From an uncultured Eubacteriales bacterium (GTDB taxonomy: Bacteria; Bacillota; Clostridia; HGM11514), in the NCBI GenBank assembly GCA_902492655.1, contig CABUMF010000001.1:1-64000 (forward strand): a stretch of DNA of 64,000 nt, in the 5' to 3' direction. The notes below the pieces were generated by a model. That model worked only from the letters and a program-made list of their open reading frames with translations, searched no databases and was not told the origin of the DNA. The number at the start of each line of letters is the position of its first letter. Positions within the stretch are counted from its first letter, which is position 1. The position numbers and the translations under genes are program-made. This document shows positions 23,977 to 33,523 of the stretch, piece after piece.

Positions 23977-24036
23977 TTAGCACTCTAAACCCCCGAGTGC
24001 TAATAATAAGATACCACCTATTTTGCAATTTGTCAA
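23977..24036 (-). promoter_or_regulatory. CIRCE operator and promoter of the hrcA operon
   Basis: A perfect CIRCE: TTAGCACTC (23977-23985), 9-bp gap, GAGTGCTAA (23995-24003). The promoter on the minus strand is TTGACA (24036-24031), 17 bp, TATCTT (24013-24008), so the operator covers the transcription start. This gives HrcA control of heat-shock induction. Confidence 0.95.
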
Positions 24037-24194
24037 GGGGTTTTTGAAAAAAACTTTGAAAAATTTTGAAGCGTGCAAAATTTAAGGCATAAAGGGAACG
24101 AATTTACAGTTTGTTCATATTTTCTTAACAATCGGGGTTTACAATTTGTACTGTAGGGACAGTCGCCGCTTATAATTTTTGTACATATTACAAA

Positions 24195-24223
24195 TTGACA
24201 TAAAAATAACATTGTGATATACT
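24195..24223 (+). promoter_or_regulatory. Promoter of the 2-oxoacid:ferredoxin oxidoreductase operon
   Basis: TTGACA (24195-24200), 17 bp, TATACT (24218-24223), 25 bp upstream of the first start codon. No operator was recognised. Confidence 0.75.
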
Positions 24224-24247
24224 TAAATGTCAAAGGTGGTGATTAAT

Positions 24248-24901
24248 ATGAAGCGAATTACAATCATCGCAGGGCATTACGGAAGCGGAAAGACGGAATT
24301 TGCGGTCAATTACGCGATGCACTTAAGGCGCAGTCATGAAAAGGTGACGATAGCGGATATGGACACCGTAAACCCCTATTTTCGCACCAAGGACGCCGAG
24401 TGGGAGCTTGAGAACCTTGGAATAAAGGTAATTTCTCCCGAGTTTGCCGGAACGAATCTTGATATTATCACGATTCCCGGGGAGATAAATTCGGTGTTTG
24501 AGGATGAGGGCGTGCTGGGCGTGTTCGATGTCGGGGGCGACGATGAAGGCGCCGGCGTGCTGGGAATGTTCCGCGAGAAGATTAAAAAATGCGGCTACGA
24601 TATGCTTTTTGTGCTTAACCGAAGCAGACCGGAAACGGCGGATGCGGCAGGCGCAATAGCAATGATAGACGCAATCGAGGGCGCAAGCGGACTTTCGTTT
24701 ACGGGAATTGTCGGAAACACGCATTTGCTGTCGGAAACAACGCCCGAGGTGGTAGCAAGAGGCGAGGAGCTTTGCGAGGAGGTTTCGGCAAAAACCAAGC
24801 TTCCCCTGAGGTTTGTTTGCAGCGACAGGGAAAACAGAACACTGATTAAGAATAAGGATAAATATTTTGAGCTTGATTTTTACATAAATCGGCCGTTTTG
24901 A
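24248..24901 (+). CDS. P-loop ATPase of the MinD/CobQ type
   Basis: 217 residues from the ATG at 24248, with AAAGGTGGTG upstream. The deviant P-loop GHYGSGKTEF (residues 8-17), then VTIADMDTVNPYFRTKD as switch-like Asp motif and GVFDVGGDDEGAGVLG as Walker B region, mark a SIMIBI ATPase. Its exact task is unknown. It is the first gene of an operon with ferredoxin and the 2-oxoacid oxidoreductase subunits, 14 bp from the next gene, so a part in maturation or electron supply is possible. Confidence 0.75.
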   Translation: MKRITIIAGHYGSGKTEFAVNYAMHLRRSHEKVTIADMDTVNPYFRTKDAEWELENLGIKVISPEFAGTNLDIITIPGEINSVFEDEGVLGVFDVGGDDEGAGVLGMFREKIKKCGYDMLFVLNRSRPETADAAGAIAMIDAIEGASGLSFTGIVGNTHLLSETTPEVVARGEELCEEVSAKTKLPLRFVCSDRENRTLIKNKDKYFELDFYINRPF

Positions 24902-24915
24902 GGAGGAACGCATAT

Positions 24916-25122
24916 ATGGCAAGGGTAACATTCAGAGAGGATAAGTGCAAGGGCTGTGAGCTTTGCAGGAGCGTGTGTCCCAAGGGGATAGTACATATGG
25001 CGACCGACAGGATAAACAGCAAGGGCTTTCACCCGGCTGAGGTAACGGAAATGGAAAAATGCATTGGGTGCGCCAGTTGTGCAAGGATTTGCCCCGATGT
25101 GGTAATTGAGGTAGAAAGGTAG
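24916..25122 (+). CDS. 2-oxoacid:ferredoxin oxidoreductase, ferredoxin-like delta subunit
   Basis: 68 residues from the ATG at 24916 (GAGGAGGAA). Two classic 2[4Fe-4S] motifs: CKGCELCRSVCPKG and CIGCASCARICPD. It passes electrons from the TPP-dependent core to ferredoxin. It is the second gene of the operon, directly before the alpha subunit, as in kor/vor operons. Confidence 0.93.
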   Translation: MARVTFREDKCKGCELCRSVCPKGIVHMATDRINSKGFHPAEVTEMEKCIGCASCARICPDVVIEVER

Positions 25123-25132
25123 GTAACGGGGA

Positions 25133-26200
25133 ATGGCAGAGAAGGTACTTATGAAGGGCAACGAGGCTATAGCCGAAGCGGCGATAAGAGCGGGCTGTAA
25201 GATGTTTTTCGGGTATCCGATAACACCGCAGACGGAGCTTGCGGCGTACATGGCAAAAAGGCTTCCGAAGATTGACGGGGGCGTGTTTTTGCAAGCGGAG
25301 AGCGAGATTTCCGCAATCAATATGGTTTACGGAGCGGCAGGAGCGGGAGCGAGGGTAATGACCTCCTCGTCCTCACCGGGGATAAGCCTTAAGCAGGAAG
25401 GCATTTCGTATATCGCAGGAGCGGACCTTCCGTGCGTAATCGTAAATATCGTGCGAGGCGGCCCGGGGCTTGGCGGCATACAGCCGGCGCAGAGCGACTA
25501 TTTCCAGGCAACAAAGGGAGGCGGCCACGGCGATTATCACCTTTTCGTAATTGCGCCTGCTTCAATCCAGGAGATAGTTGACCTTACCCGTCACGCTTTC
25601 GAGATAGCGGATAAATACAGAATCCCCTCCATGATAATGGGTGACGGAATGATAGGGCAGATGATGGAGCCCGTTGTGTTCCCCGAGGATACTGTAGAGG
25701 AGCTTCCCGAAAAGCCGTGGGCAACGAGCGGTACGGGAATGAAGCGCAAAAGAAACATCATAAATTCGCTTTATTTGAAGCCCGACGAGCTTGAAAAAAC
25801 GGTTATAGAACGCTACGAGCGTTATAAGACAATAGAAGAAAACGAAACCATGGTCGAGTGCGTGGATACGGAGGATGCCGACATTATCATCACCGCCTAC
25901 GGCACGATTTCAAGGATAGCCAAAACCGCAAAGGAGATACTTTCGGATATGGGAATAAAGGCAGGGATAATAAGACCTATCACCCTTTGGCCCTTCCCGA
26001 AGGAGGCTTACAGGTCGGTAGCAGAGGCAGGCAAGCCCATACTCACGGTTGAAATGAGCATGGGACAAATGGTTGAGGATGTAAAGCTTGCTACCGAATG
26101 CAAGACCGATGTGTATTTTTACGGAAGAACGGGCGGAATGGTGCCCACACCTTATGAGATAGTGTCAAGGGTTGAGAAGATTTTAGGGGGTAAAAGATAA
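25133..26200 (+). CDS. 2-oxoacid:ferredoxin oxidoreductase, alpha subunit (KorA/VorB-like)
   Basis: 355 residues. The pyrimidine-binding domain starts KGNEAIAEAAIRAGCKMFFG and YPITPQTELAAYM; the motif SSSSPGISLKQEGISYIAGA binds cofactor; the C-terminal domain (IIRPITLWPFP) is the usual module II. With the beta and gamma subunits it decarboxylates a 2-oxoacid oxidatively to acyl-CoA, CO2 and reduced ferredoxin. The substrate is probably a branched-chain oxoacid or 2-oxoglutarate; the sequence alone does not decide. Confidence 0.92.
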   Translation: MAEKVLMKGNEAIAEAAIRAGCKMFFGYPITPQTELAAYMAKRLPKIDGGVFLQAESEISAINMVYGAAGAGARVMTSSSSPGISLKQEGISYIAGADLPCVIVNIVRGGPGLGGIQPAQSDYFQATKGGGHGDYHLFVIAPASIQEIVDLTRHAFEIADKYRIPSMIMGDGMIGQMMEPVVFPEDTVEELPEKPWATSGTGMKRKRNIINSLYLKPDELEKTVIERYERYKTIEENETMVECVDTEDADIIITAYGTISRIAKTAKEILSDMGIKAGIIRPITLWPFPKEAYRSVAEAGKPILTVEMSMGQMVEDVKLATECKTDVYFYGRTGGMVPTPYEIVSRVEKILGGKR

Positions 26201-26946
26201 TGGAAAAGGTATTTACAAGGCCTCATGCGCTTACCGATACAACGCTTCATTATTGTCCGGGCTGTCCTCACGGGATAGTGCACAGGCTGATAGCCGAGGC
26301 GATAGATAAGCTCGGGATAGAGGGCAGAACAATCGGAGTTGCGCCGGTCGGATGTGCGGTAATGGCGTACAATTATTTTGAGTGCGATATGCAGGAGGCG
26401 GCGCATGGCAGAGCGCCTGCTGTTGCAACGGGAATAAAGAGGGCGAACCCCGATAATATCGTGTTTTCCTATCAGGGGGACGGCGACTTGGCTGCAATCG
26501 GAACGGCAGAAACGGTTCATGCGGCGGCAAGGGGCGAGAATATAACGGTAATATTCATAAATAACGCAATTTACGGTATGACGGGCGGTCAAATGGCACC
26601 CACATCGCTTCCGGGGCAGGTCACCCAGACATCGCCGTACGGCAGGGATGTAAAAACCCAGGGCAACCCCATAAAGGTGTGCGAGCTGCTTTCAAGCCTT
26701 GACGGGCCTATGTACATAGAGCGTGTGACGGTCAATAACGTACCCAATATAATGAAGGCAAAGGCGGCAATAGAGAAGGCGTTCCGCAATCAGGTCGAGG
26801 GAGTTGGCTATAGCTTTGTGGAGGTAGTGTCCACCTGTCCCACGAACTGGGGAATGTCGCCTACCGATGCAATGGCGTGGATGGAAGAAAATATGCTTAA
26901 ATACTATCCTCTCGGAGTGTTCCGTGATGTAAAGGGGGTAGATTGA
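26200..26946 (+). CDS. 2-oxoacid:ferredoxin oxidoreductase, TPP-binding beta subunit
   Basis: 248 residues, overlapping the alpha stop by 1 bp. HYCPGCPHGIVHRLIAEAI opens the domain. SYQGDGDLAAIGTAE with the GDG...NN signature (IFINNAIYGMTGGQMAPTS) binds thiamine pyrophosphate and Mg2+. It contains the catalytic site together with the alpha chain. Confidence 0.93.
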   Translation: MEKVFTRPHALTDTTLHYCPGCPHGIVHRLIAEAIDKLGIEGRTIGVAPVGCAVMAYNYFECDMQEAAHGRAPAVATGIKRANPDNIVFSYQGDGDLAAIGTAETVHAAARGENITVIFINNAIYGMTGGQMAPTSLPGQVTQTSPYGRDVKTQGNPIKVCELLSSLDGPMYIERVTVNNVPNIMKAKAAIEKAFRNQVEGVGYSFVEVVSTCPTNWGMSPTDAMAWMEENMLKYYPLGVFRDVKGVD

Positions 26947-26947
26947 T

Positions 26948-27478
26948 ATGACGCATAAGCTTATATTTGCAGGCTTCGGAGGACAGGGAATACTGTTCTC
27001 AGGGAAGGTTTTGGCATATTCTGCCATGAAGGCGGATATGGAGGTATCGTGGCTTCCGTCCTACGGGCCGGAGATGCGAGGCGGAACGGCGAACTGTCAT
27101 GTAATCGTGTCGGACTTACCCATAAGCTCACCACTTGTAACCGAGCCTACGATACTTGCGGTGATGAACAGACCGTCGTTTTTCAAATTCGAGGACACGC
27201 TTGCACCGGGCGGCGTTATAATTAAGGACAGCACCTTAATTGACGCAAAGGGAAAGCGTGACGATGTGCGGTATTTTGACATTCCCGCAACCGACATGGC
27301 AATGGAAATGAACATAACAAAGCTTGCAAACATGATAGTTTTGGGAAAAATCGTGAAGGAAACGGGCATTCTTCCCATAGAAACTGTAATATCGGGCTTG
27401 GAGCAGATGACTCCCAAAAGAAAGGAACACCTCCTTGAGCCTAACAAAAATGCTATAATGGCAGGCTATAATTATTAA
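26948..27478 (+). CDS. 2-oxoacid:ferredoxin oxidoreductase, gamma subunit
   Basis: 176 residues. IFAGFGGQGILFSGKVLA is the typical opening, followed by SWLPSYGPEMRGGTANCHVI, both diagnostic of gamma domains that bind CoA. It is the last gene of the operon, so the order is ATPase-delta-alpha-beta-gamma. Confidence 0.93.
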   Translation: MTHKLIFAGFGGQGILFSGKVLAYSAMKADMEVSWLPSYGPEMRGGTANCHVIVSDLPISSPLVTEPTILAVMNRPSFFKFEDTLAPGGVIIKDSTLIDAKGKRDDVRYFDIPATDMAMEMNITKLANMIVLGKIVKETGILPIETVISGLEQMTPKRKEHLLEPNKNAIMAGYNY

Positions 27479-27529
27479 TATAATTAATATAAACGGCAGA
27501 ATTTTGCTCTTAATGAAAGGAGTAGGGCT

Positions 27530-29290
27530 ATGCTGAAAAAAGGCAGAGCAGGCAATCGGAAAAGAAATGTTCCCAAATGGCTCATCGTGATAATAATATT
27601 GGCGCTGATTGTAGCGGCAACAGTTGCAGCGTGCAGCATTTTGGGCGGTTCGGAAAGTGATAAGGCACAGGCGCAGACCTATACTGCTACGCTGGGAAGT
27701 GTTACAAAGGCTATAGAAGCTTCCGGCACAATCGAGCCAAACGATGAGTACAGCGTTACCTCAATGCTCAAGGGCGATATAATTGCAGATTATATCGAGG
27801 AAGGTATGCAGGTAAAAGAGGGGGATGTTCTTTACGAGATTGATCCCGAATCCGTAAATAAGAGCATATTAACCGCAAAGGAAAATATCCAAAAAGCGGC
27901 TGATTCACTGGCGAGCGCAAACAAAAGCTTACGGGATTTAAGTATAACCGCATCGTTTTCAGGTGTAGTAACCGAGCTTTCGGTTAAAAACGGGGACGAG
28001 GTAAACGCCGGTACACCGATAGCCACCGTAAAGGATACCGAAAATCTTGTGCTGACGGTTCCTTTTAATGTAGGCGAGGCGGAAAGCTTGAGAGTTGGGC
28101 AGAGCGCAAAAATTACGCTTGCATCGTCAAATTCCGAGATTTTAGGCTCCGTCAAGAGCGTTTCGGGCGGAAGCATCGTAAATTCGGAGGGCGTGCCGGT
28201 TAAAAATGTTGAGATAAGCGTCAAAAACCCGGGCGCAATAACGGACGGGGAAATGGCAACCGCAATGGTTTCTGATATTGCGTGCAATTCCTACGGCACG
28301 TTTTCCTACGGAAGCGAAAAGACCTATACCGCAACCGCCAAAGGAACGGTTACGAACCTTAATTTCGTTGAGGGAGATAAGGTTTCGGGCGGTGCGATGA
28401 TAGCGTACATTTCGAGTACCGATGTAAATTCCTCCGTAAACAATGCCCGGATTGCGTATAATCAGGCGGTTCGCCAGCTTGACGATTTGAACGATTCTTT
28501 GGAGGACGATTATAAGATAAAGGCAAAGGTTACGGGAAAAATCGTGCAGAAGAACTCTAAAAAGGGCGACACATTGGACGCCACAAACGGCGCAACCGTA
28601 ATGGCGATAATCCAGGATGTCGATTCGCTTAAGTTCAATATGACCGTAGACGAGCTTGACATTACTTATATGAAGGCAGGGCAGAAGGTTGAGGTAACGG
28701 CGGATGCGGTTGAAGGCGTAAAATACGAGGGCGTTATTAAGACCGTAAGCACCGTCGGAACGAGCGCAAACGGTGTAACGACCTATCCTGTCGAGGTAAC
28801 GCTTGCGGGTGAAGATATTGAAAGGTCGGAAAAGGCGGTTTACGGCTCTGAGGACTACGAAAGAAAGCTTATCCCGGGGATGAATGTTGACGCAAATGTA
28901 ATCGTCGATACAAGGGAGGATGTGCTTTGCATACCCGTTTCGGCGGTTCAGAAGGGCAATCTGGTGGTTGCGAAGGTCAGCGGAGCGTCCAAGGAGAAAA
29001 ATGGCGAAACCGAAGAAAATAAGCCGAGAATTGCGGATGCAATCGAGGTTCCCGAGGGCTTTTCGGCGGTGACGGTCGAAACGGGACTGTCGGACGATAA
29101 AATGGTTGAGATAAAGTCCGGTCTTTCCGAGGGCGATGTAGTTGTCGTGCCCGAGGTTCAGGTTGATACAATGATGAACGGCGTGATGGGCATGATGGGA
29201 ATGCCGGCAGGCGGAGCACCGGCAGGTGGAGCACCCGACGGAGCACCGGGCGGAGGTAACAGACCTTCCGGCGGAGGCAACAGACAATGA
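27530..29290 (+). CDS. Periplasmic-adaptor-like (MacA/YknX-type) export protein with Gly/Met-rich tail
   Basis: 586 residues, longer than usual. An N-terminal anchor (WLIVIIILALIVAATVAACS) is followed by a barrel-sandwich domain (SGTIEPNDEYSVTS...VKEGDVLYEIDPESV), a predicted hairpin, a duplicated lipoyl/beta-barrel region around residues 150-400 and a membrane-proximal domain ending SVTVETGLSDDKMVEIKSG-like. The last 40 residues are low complexity (MGMMGMPAGGAPAGGAPDG, then Gly/Asn/Arg). In Gram-positives such adaptors work with a MacB-like ABC pump, here encoded next with a 4-bp overlap. The substrate is unknown; antimicrobial peptides or lipids are typical. Confidence 0.85.
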   Translation: MLKKGRAGNRKRNVPKWLIVIIILALIVAATVAACSILGGSESDKAQAQTYTATLGSVTKAIEASGTIEPNDEYSVTSMLKGDIIADYIEEGMQVKEGDVLYEIDPESVNKSILTAKENIQKAADSLASANKSLRDLSITASFSGVVTELSVKNGDEVNAGTPIATVKDTENLVLTVPFNVGEAESLRVGQSAKITLASSNSEILGSVKSVSGGSIVNSEGVPVKNVEISVKNPGAITDGEMATAMVSDIACNSYGTFSYGSEKTYTATAKGTVTNLNFVEGDKVSGGAMIAYISSTDVNSSVNNARIAYNQAVRQLDDLNDSLEDDYKIKAKVTGKIVQKNSKKGDTLDATNGATVMAIIQDVDSLKFNMTVDELDITYMKAGQKVEVTADAVEGVKYEGVIKTVSTVGTSANGVTTYPVEVTLAGEDIERSEKAVYGSEDYERKLIPGMNVDANVIVDTREDVLCIPVSAVQKGNLVVAKVSGASKEKNGETEENKPRIADAIEVPEGFSAVTVETGLSDDKMVEIKSGLSEGDVVVVPEVQVDTMMNGVMGMMGMPAGGAPAGGAPDGAPGGGNRPSGGGNRQ

Positions 29291-29976
29291 TAGAGCTTCG
29301 GGATATTTATAAAATATACGGCGAGGGCGATGCGCAGATCCGCGCCCTCGACGGGATTTCCCTTCATGTGGGGAAAAACGAATTTGTGGCAATAGTCGGC
29401 TCGTCGGGCTCAGGTAAGTCCACCTGCATGAATATAATCGGGTGCCTTGATATACCCACCTCCGGCACATACTCATTAAACGGCACCGATGTAAGCACCA
29501 TGAGCGAGAAGGAGCTTGCCCATATAAGAAATCGTGAGCTTGGGTTTATATTTCAGCAGTATAACCTTATCCCTAAGATGACGCTTCTCGAAAATGTCGA
29601 GCTGCCCCTTATTTACCGCAGAATTTCGGCAGAAAAGCGGCATAAAATGGCACTTGATGCGCTCGATAGAGTAGGGCTTTCCGATAGGTACAAAAAGTAC
29701 CCCTCACAGCTTTCGGGAGGTCAGCAGCAGAGGGTTTCAATAGCCCGTGCGCTTGCGGGCAACCCCCCTGTAATACTTGCGGACGAACCCACAGGTGCGC
29801 TTGATTCAAAGACGGGGCACGATGTGATAGGCTTTCTTAAAAAGCTTCACAGCGAAGGCACAACCGTCGTGCTGATAACCCACGATAACGGCATTGCGGC
29901 GCAGATACCGAGGGTTGTCAGAATACAGGACGGAAAGATTATTTCCGATGAGCTTCAGGGGGAGGGGATTTTATGA
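29287..29976 (+). CDS. MacB/YknY-type ABC transporter ATPase
   Basis: 229 residues. Walker A GSSGSGKST (residues about 38-46), Q-loop FQQYNLIPKMTLLENV, signature LSGGQQQRVSIARAL, Walker B ILADEPTGALD and H-loop VLITHD. It energises the permease encoded next. The start overlaps the adaptor stop and the stop overlaps the permease start (4 bp each), so the three are one translational unit. Confidence 0.95.
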   Translation: MIELRDIYKIYGEGDAQIRALDGISLHVGKNEFVAIVGSSGSGKSTCMNIIGCLDIPTSGTYSLNGTDVSTMSEKELAHIRNRELGFIFQQYNLIPKMTLLENVELPLIYRRISAEKRHKMALDALDRVGLSDRYKKYPSQLSGGQQQRVSIARALAGNPPVILADEPTGALDSKTGHDVIGFLKKLHSEGTTVVLITHDNGIAAQIPRVVRIQDGKIISDELQGEGIL

Positions 29977-31145
29977 ACCTTAAGCAAGCGTTCAAAATGG
30001 CGGTAAAAAGCCTTGCAACGAGCAAAATGCGATCCTTTCTCACAATGCTCGGAATAATCATAGGAGTTGCGTCGGTAATAGTGCTTGTGAGCATAGTAAA
30101 CGGCGTGACGGTTGAGATAAACTCGCAGTTTGAAGCAATGGGCAGTAACATCCTTCAGGTAATGATAATGGGTAGAGGCGGCAACAGAACCGTCGATACC
30201 GAGGACTTAATCGAGCTTGCGGACGAAAACCCCGATGTGTTTGCGGCAGTTTCGCCGCTTGTTTCCCTTGAGGCGAACGCAAAGTCGGGGAGCGTCGATG
30301 CCGATACGTCCGTAAAGGGTGTAAACGAGGAATACCGCGCGCTTCGCAATCTTGATATTGCCTACGGCAGAGCCCTTTGCTATGCCGATGTAAAAGATAG
30401 GCTTCACAACTGCGTTGTGGGGACATATATATCCCGTGAGCTTTTCGGGAGCGACAGCGGAGCAATCGGGCAAACGCTCAAGATAAACGGGCTATCGTTT
30501 TGTGTAGTGGGAGTTTTGGATGAATCTGCCGACAGTGCGGAGGATTCCTCCGACGATGCAATTTACATACCATATTCTCTTGCGCTTAAAATGTCGGGGA
30601 TGAAAAGCCCGAACATATTTTCCGTAAGTGCCGTCAGTGCGGAGATGACGGATCGTGCAGAGAGCCTTTTAAACGGGTATTTTATCGACCTTTTCGGAAG
30701 CTCCGACTACCACAGCGTAATGAACACCAAGGAGATACTCGATTCCTTAAACGAGATAACGGGCATGATGAGCGTGATGCTTGCGGGCATTGCGGGGATT
30801 TCGCTCCTTGTCGGCGGAATAGGAATAATGAATATAATGCTCGTTTCGGTAACGGAGCGGACGAGAGAAATCGGAATAAGGAAATCACTCGGCGCAACGC
30901 CGTGGGATATAAAGAGCCAGTTTGTGGTTGAGGCGATAACCACAAGCGCCGTGGGCGGCGTCATCGGGGTGCTTGCCGGAATAGGGCTATCTAAGCTATG
31001 CAGCATTTTCACGAATGTTGCGCTGTCTGTTCCGGCTATGATAATAGCGTTTTCCTTCTCGGCGGTAATCGGAGTTGCGTTCGGTTACTTCCCGGCGAAG
31101 AAGGCGGCGGCGCTCAACCCGATAGACGCTTTGAGGTATGATTGA
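29973..31145 (+). CDS. MacB/YknZ-type ABC transporter permease
   Basis: 390 residues. The first helix MRSFLTMLGIIIGVASVIVL is followed by an extracellular MacB_PCD domain of about 200 residues. The FtsX domain has three helices, with the characteristic NIMLVSVTERTREIGIRKSL and GATPWDIKSQFVVEA motifs, and ends KAAALNPIDALRYD. It uses mechanotransmission to push substrate rather than pump across the membrane in the usual way. It forms a tripartite system with the two preceding genes. Confidence 0.93.
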   Translation: MNLKQAFKMAVKSLATSKMRSFLTMLGIIIGVASVIVLVSIVNGVTVEINSQFEAMGSNILQVMIMGRGGNRTVDTEDLIELADENPDVFAAVSPLVSLEANAKSGSVDADTSVKGVNEEYRALRNLDIAYGRALCYADVKDRLHNCVVGTYISRELFGSDSGAIGQTLKINGLSFCVVGVLDESADSAEDSSDDAIYIPYSLALKMSGMKSPNIFSVSAVSAEMTDRAESLLNGYFIDLFGSSDYHSVMNTKEILDSLNEITGMMSVMLAGIAGISLLVGGIGIMNIMLVSVTERTREIGIRKSLGATPWDIKSQFVVEAITTSAVGGVIGVLAGIGLSKLCSIFTNVALSVPAMIIAFSFSAVIGVAFGYFPAKKAAALNPIDALRYD

Positions 31146-31163
31146 TTTTCGGAGGTGGCTTTA

Positions 31164-33425
31164 ATGAATAAGAAAATTTTATGTGCATTTCTTGCGGTCA
31201 TGCTTTTTATAACGGTGCTTTTGCCGGAGGAATCGTTCGCAACGGGCGAGGATGCGATGTTGGGGCTTCTTTCGGAGCTTGAGATAATGCAAGGGGACGG
31301 TGACGGCAATTTTAGGCTCTCGGATACCGTAACCCGTGCGGAATTTACAAAGGTGGCTGTTGCGGCATCGTCATATAGAAATTCCGTTCCGGCAGGACTT
31401 TCCGTGTCGCCCTTTCCCGATGTAAGCTATAAGGATTGGTCTGCACCGTATGTTAAGGTTGCGCTTTCTGCCGGGATAGTTTCGGGGTATCCCGACGGCA
31501 CGTTTAGACCTGCAAAAACCGTAACATACGAGGAAGGGCTTACGATACTTCTTAGGCTTTTAGGCTACGGAGCAGAGGATTTCGGCTCGTCCTGGCCCTC
31601 GGGGCAGATAGGGCTTGCGGAGAATATCGAGCTTACGAAAAATGTCAGCCGGGTACAGGGCGAGGCTCTAACCCGTGCCGACACCGCAAACCTTGCCTAT
31701 AACCTTCTTACAATGAAGGCAAAGGGCTCAAATACAGAGTATATATCCACATTCGAGTGGTCGGTGGTTTCAGATACCGAGATAGTGTCTGAAAACGATT
31801 CGGACAACACGATTTTAACCCCGAGCGGAAGCTACAAGCGTGCCGAAAGCTTTTTTGCGGAAACGGCGGTTGAGGGCAAGCTTTTCGTGAACAAAAACGG
31901 GAAAGCGGCGTACTTTGTGGCGGACGAAGCGATAAACACAAGCGAGAAATATGTTGTATATTCCGTGCTCGGGGACTCGGTTCTGGTTTACGATAACGGC
32001 TCTGTTTCCCCCATAAACTTAACGGGTGACACAGAAACCTATCTTGATTCCCAAAAAACGGTGTACAGTAGTGCTAAGGCTAAGCTTTCTATCGGCGATG
32101 TTATGTATGTAAAGCGTGATAGAAACGGGAAAATTGACTATATTTCCGTCACCACAAACAGCCTTGAAGGGCCGTGCAGAGTGGATTTGGGCGTTTCGTG
32201 GTACGGTGAGTTTGGGATAGATTCACTTTCCGGGGTAAAGGTTATGAGAGATAGCTCGGAGGCTTCCGTCGGGGAGCTTCAGACAAACGATATAGCCTAC
32301 TACTCGGGCGAGCTTAACATGATTTTTGCATACAGCAAAAAGATTACGGGCATTTACGAAAGCGCAACGCCCAATCGTGATATGCCCACAGCCGTAACGG
32401 TTTCGGGCGTAAGCTATACCCTTGAGGGGGCGGATGCGTACAATGCGCTGTCCTCCGGCGGAAGCTTCCGCTACGGCGATACCGTAACGCTTCTTTTGGG
32501 AAGAAACGGCGAGGTTGCCGGGGTTGCAAGTCCGGAAACGACAAATTCGGCGGTTTACGGGTATCTTATAGGATCGACCGTGTCCGAGCGTGACATAAAT
32601 GATGACGGTACGGACGAAACCGTATATACCGCAAGCATTGTAAAGCCTGACGGCGATACTGCGACCTATACCGTAAAGAAGGACTGCTCCTCCCTTAAAA
32701 ATAAGGTTGTAAGGATTTCGTTTGAAGGCGGAGTCGGAACGGTTACAAGCATAAATTCAAACTCTTATGTAAGCGGAAAGTTCAGCAGTGACGGGCTGTA
32801 TCTTGATAAATACAAAATTTCTCCCGATGCTGCCATTTTGGATGTTGCATCAGACGACTGGGGGGCAAGTACGCTTTATAAAAGGGTATATCCCCAAAGG
32901 CTTGCGGGGAGAACGGCTGACGGAGGAGATGTGCTTTACTACGAAAAGAACTCCTCGGATGTAATCACCGCAATGATACTTAAAAATGTCACCGGTGATG
33001 CGTACGAATACGGAATTATCACCTCTGCGCCCTATCCCAATACGGGAACGGGAATGTTCGGCTATCGCATAGGTTCAAAGACGGGCTCGTGGAACCAAAC
33101 CACAACCCTTTGCGGTCTTGCACCCGTAACGCTCGCAAGCGGAATCGGAGCGAGATTTGAGTACACCGCAGGAGGCGTGGTGCGTGCGGATGCGCTGTTC
33201 TCGGTAGGCGGAATACGGGATATTACAAAGGAATACATCATAAGCTCGGATAACATAAAGTACGATATTGACGAAAATGCAACGGTTTATAAAAAGAGCG
33301 TGGGCGGCGACTGGCTGCAAACGGATATAACCGAAGCACTGCCTGACAGTGCTGTAAACCTTCGTGCATACTACGATGCCGAACCCATTGACGGCGGAAA
33401 AATAAGAGTAATAGCATTCGAGTAA
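31164..33425 (+). CDS. SLH-domain surface protein
   Basis: 753 residues from the ATG at 31164 (GGAGGTGG upstream). A signal peptide (KKILCAFLAVMLFITVLLP) ends at ESFA. Three SLH modules cover about residues 25-190: the first with GDGDGNFRLSDTVTRAEFTK, the second FPDVSYKDWSAPYVKVALSA with GIVSGYPDGTFRPAKTVTYE, the third degenerate (LTRADTANLAYNLL). They anchor it to secondary cell-wall polymer. The rest is a long beta-rich region of repeated 60-90-residue units of unknown function. It follows the MacAB-like genes by 18 bp and probably shares their transcript. Confidence 0.88.
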   Translation: MNKKILCAFLAVMLFITVLLPEESFATGEDAMLGLLSELEIMQGDGDGNFRLSDTVTRAEFTKVAVAASSYRNSVPAGLSVSPFPDVSYKDWSAPYVKVALSAGIVSGYPDGTFRPAKTVTYEEGLTILLRLLGYGAEDFGSSWPSGQIGLAENIELTKNVSRVQGEALTRADTANLAYNLLTMKAKGSNTEYISTFEWSVVSDTEIVSENDSDNTILTPSGSYKRAESFFAETAVEGKLFVNKNGKAAYFVADEAINTSEKYVVYSVLGDSVLVYDNGSVSPINLTGDTETYLDSQKTVYSSAKAKLSIGDVMYVKRDRNGKIDYISVTTNSLEGPCRVDLGVSWYGEFGIDSLSGVKVMRDSSEASVGELQTNDIAYYSGELNMIFAYSKKITGIYESATPNRDMPTAVTVSGVSYTLEGADAYNALSSGGSFRYGDTVTLLLGRNGEVAGVASPETTNSAVYGYLIGSTVSERDINDDGTDETVYTASIVKPDGDTATYTVKKDCSSLKNKVVRISFEGGVGTVTSINSNSYVSGKFSSDGLYLDKYKISPDAAILDVASDDWGASTLYKRVYPQRLAGRTADGGDVLYYEKNSSDVITAMILKNVTGDAYEYGIITSAPYPNTGTGMFGYRIGSKTGSWNQTTTLCGLAPVTLASGIGARFEYTAGGVVRADALFSVGGIRDITKEYIISSDNIKYDIDENATVYKKSVGGDWLQTDITEALPDSAVNLRAYYDAEPIDGGKIRVIAFE

Positions 33426-33454
33426 AAAAAAGGCGGATTTTTCCGTCTTTTTTT
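33425..33454 (+). terminator. Terminator after the SLH gene
   Basis: A stem of AAAAAGGCGGA against TCCGTCTTTTT with a short T-rich loop, directly after the stop codon, ending in a T run. Confidence 0.75.
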
Positions 33455-33523
33455 AATAAACCCCTTTATTTTTGCAAAAATGTGTGATAAAATAGTAATA
33501 TAAACTTAATTTGGAGGAAGCTT

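Noticed and set aside
28142..29476. Long (444-codon) open frame on the minus strand opposite the adaptor and ATPase genes
   Set aside because: It is a shadow of well-supported plus-strand genes; the composition is Arg/His/Cys-rich and it has no ribosome site or family motif.
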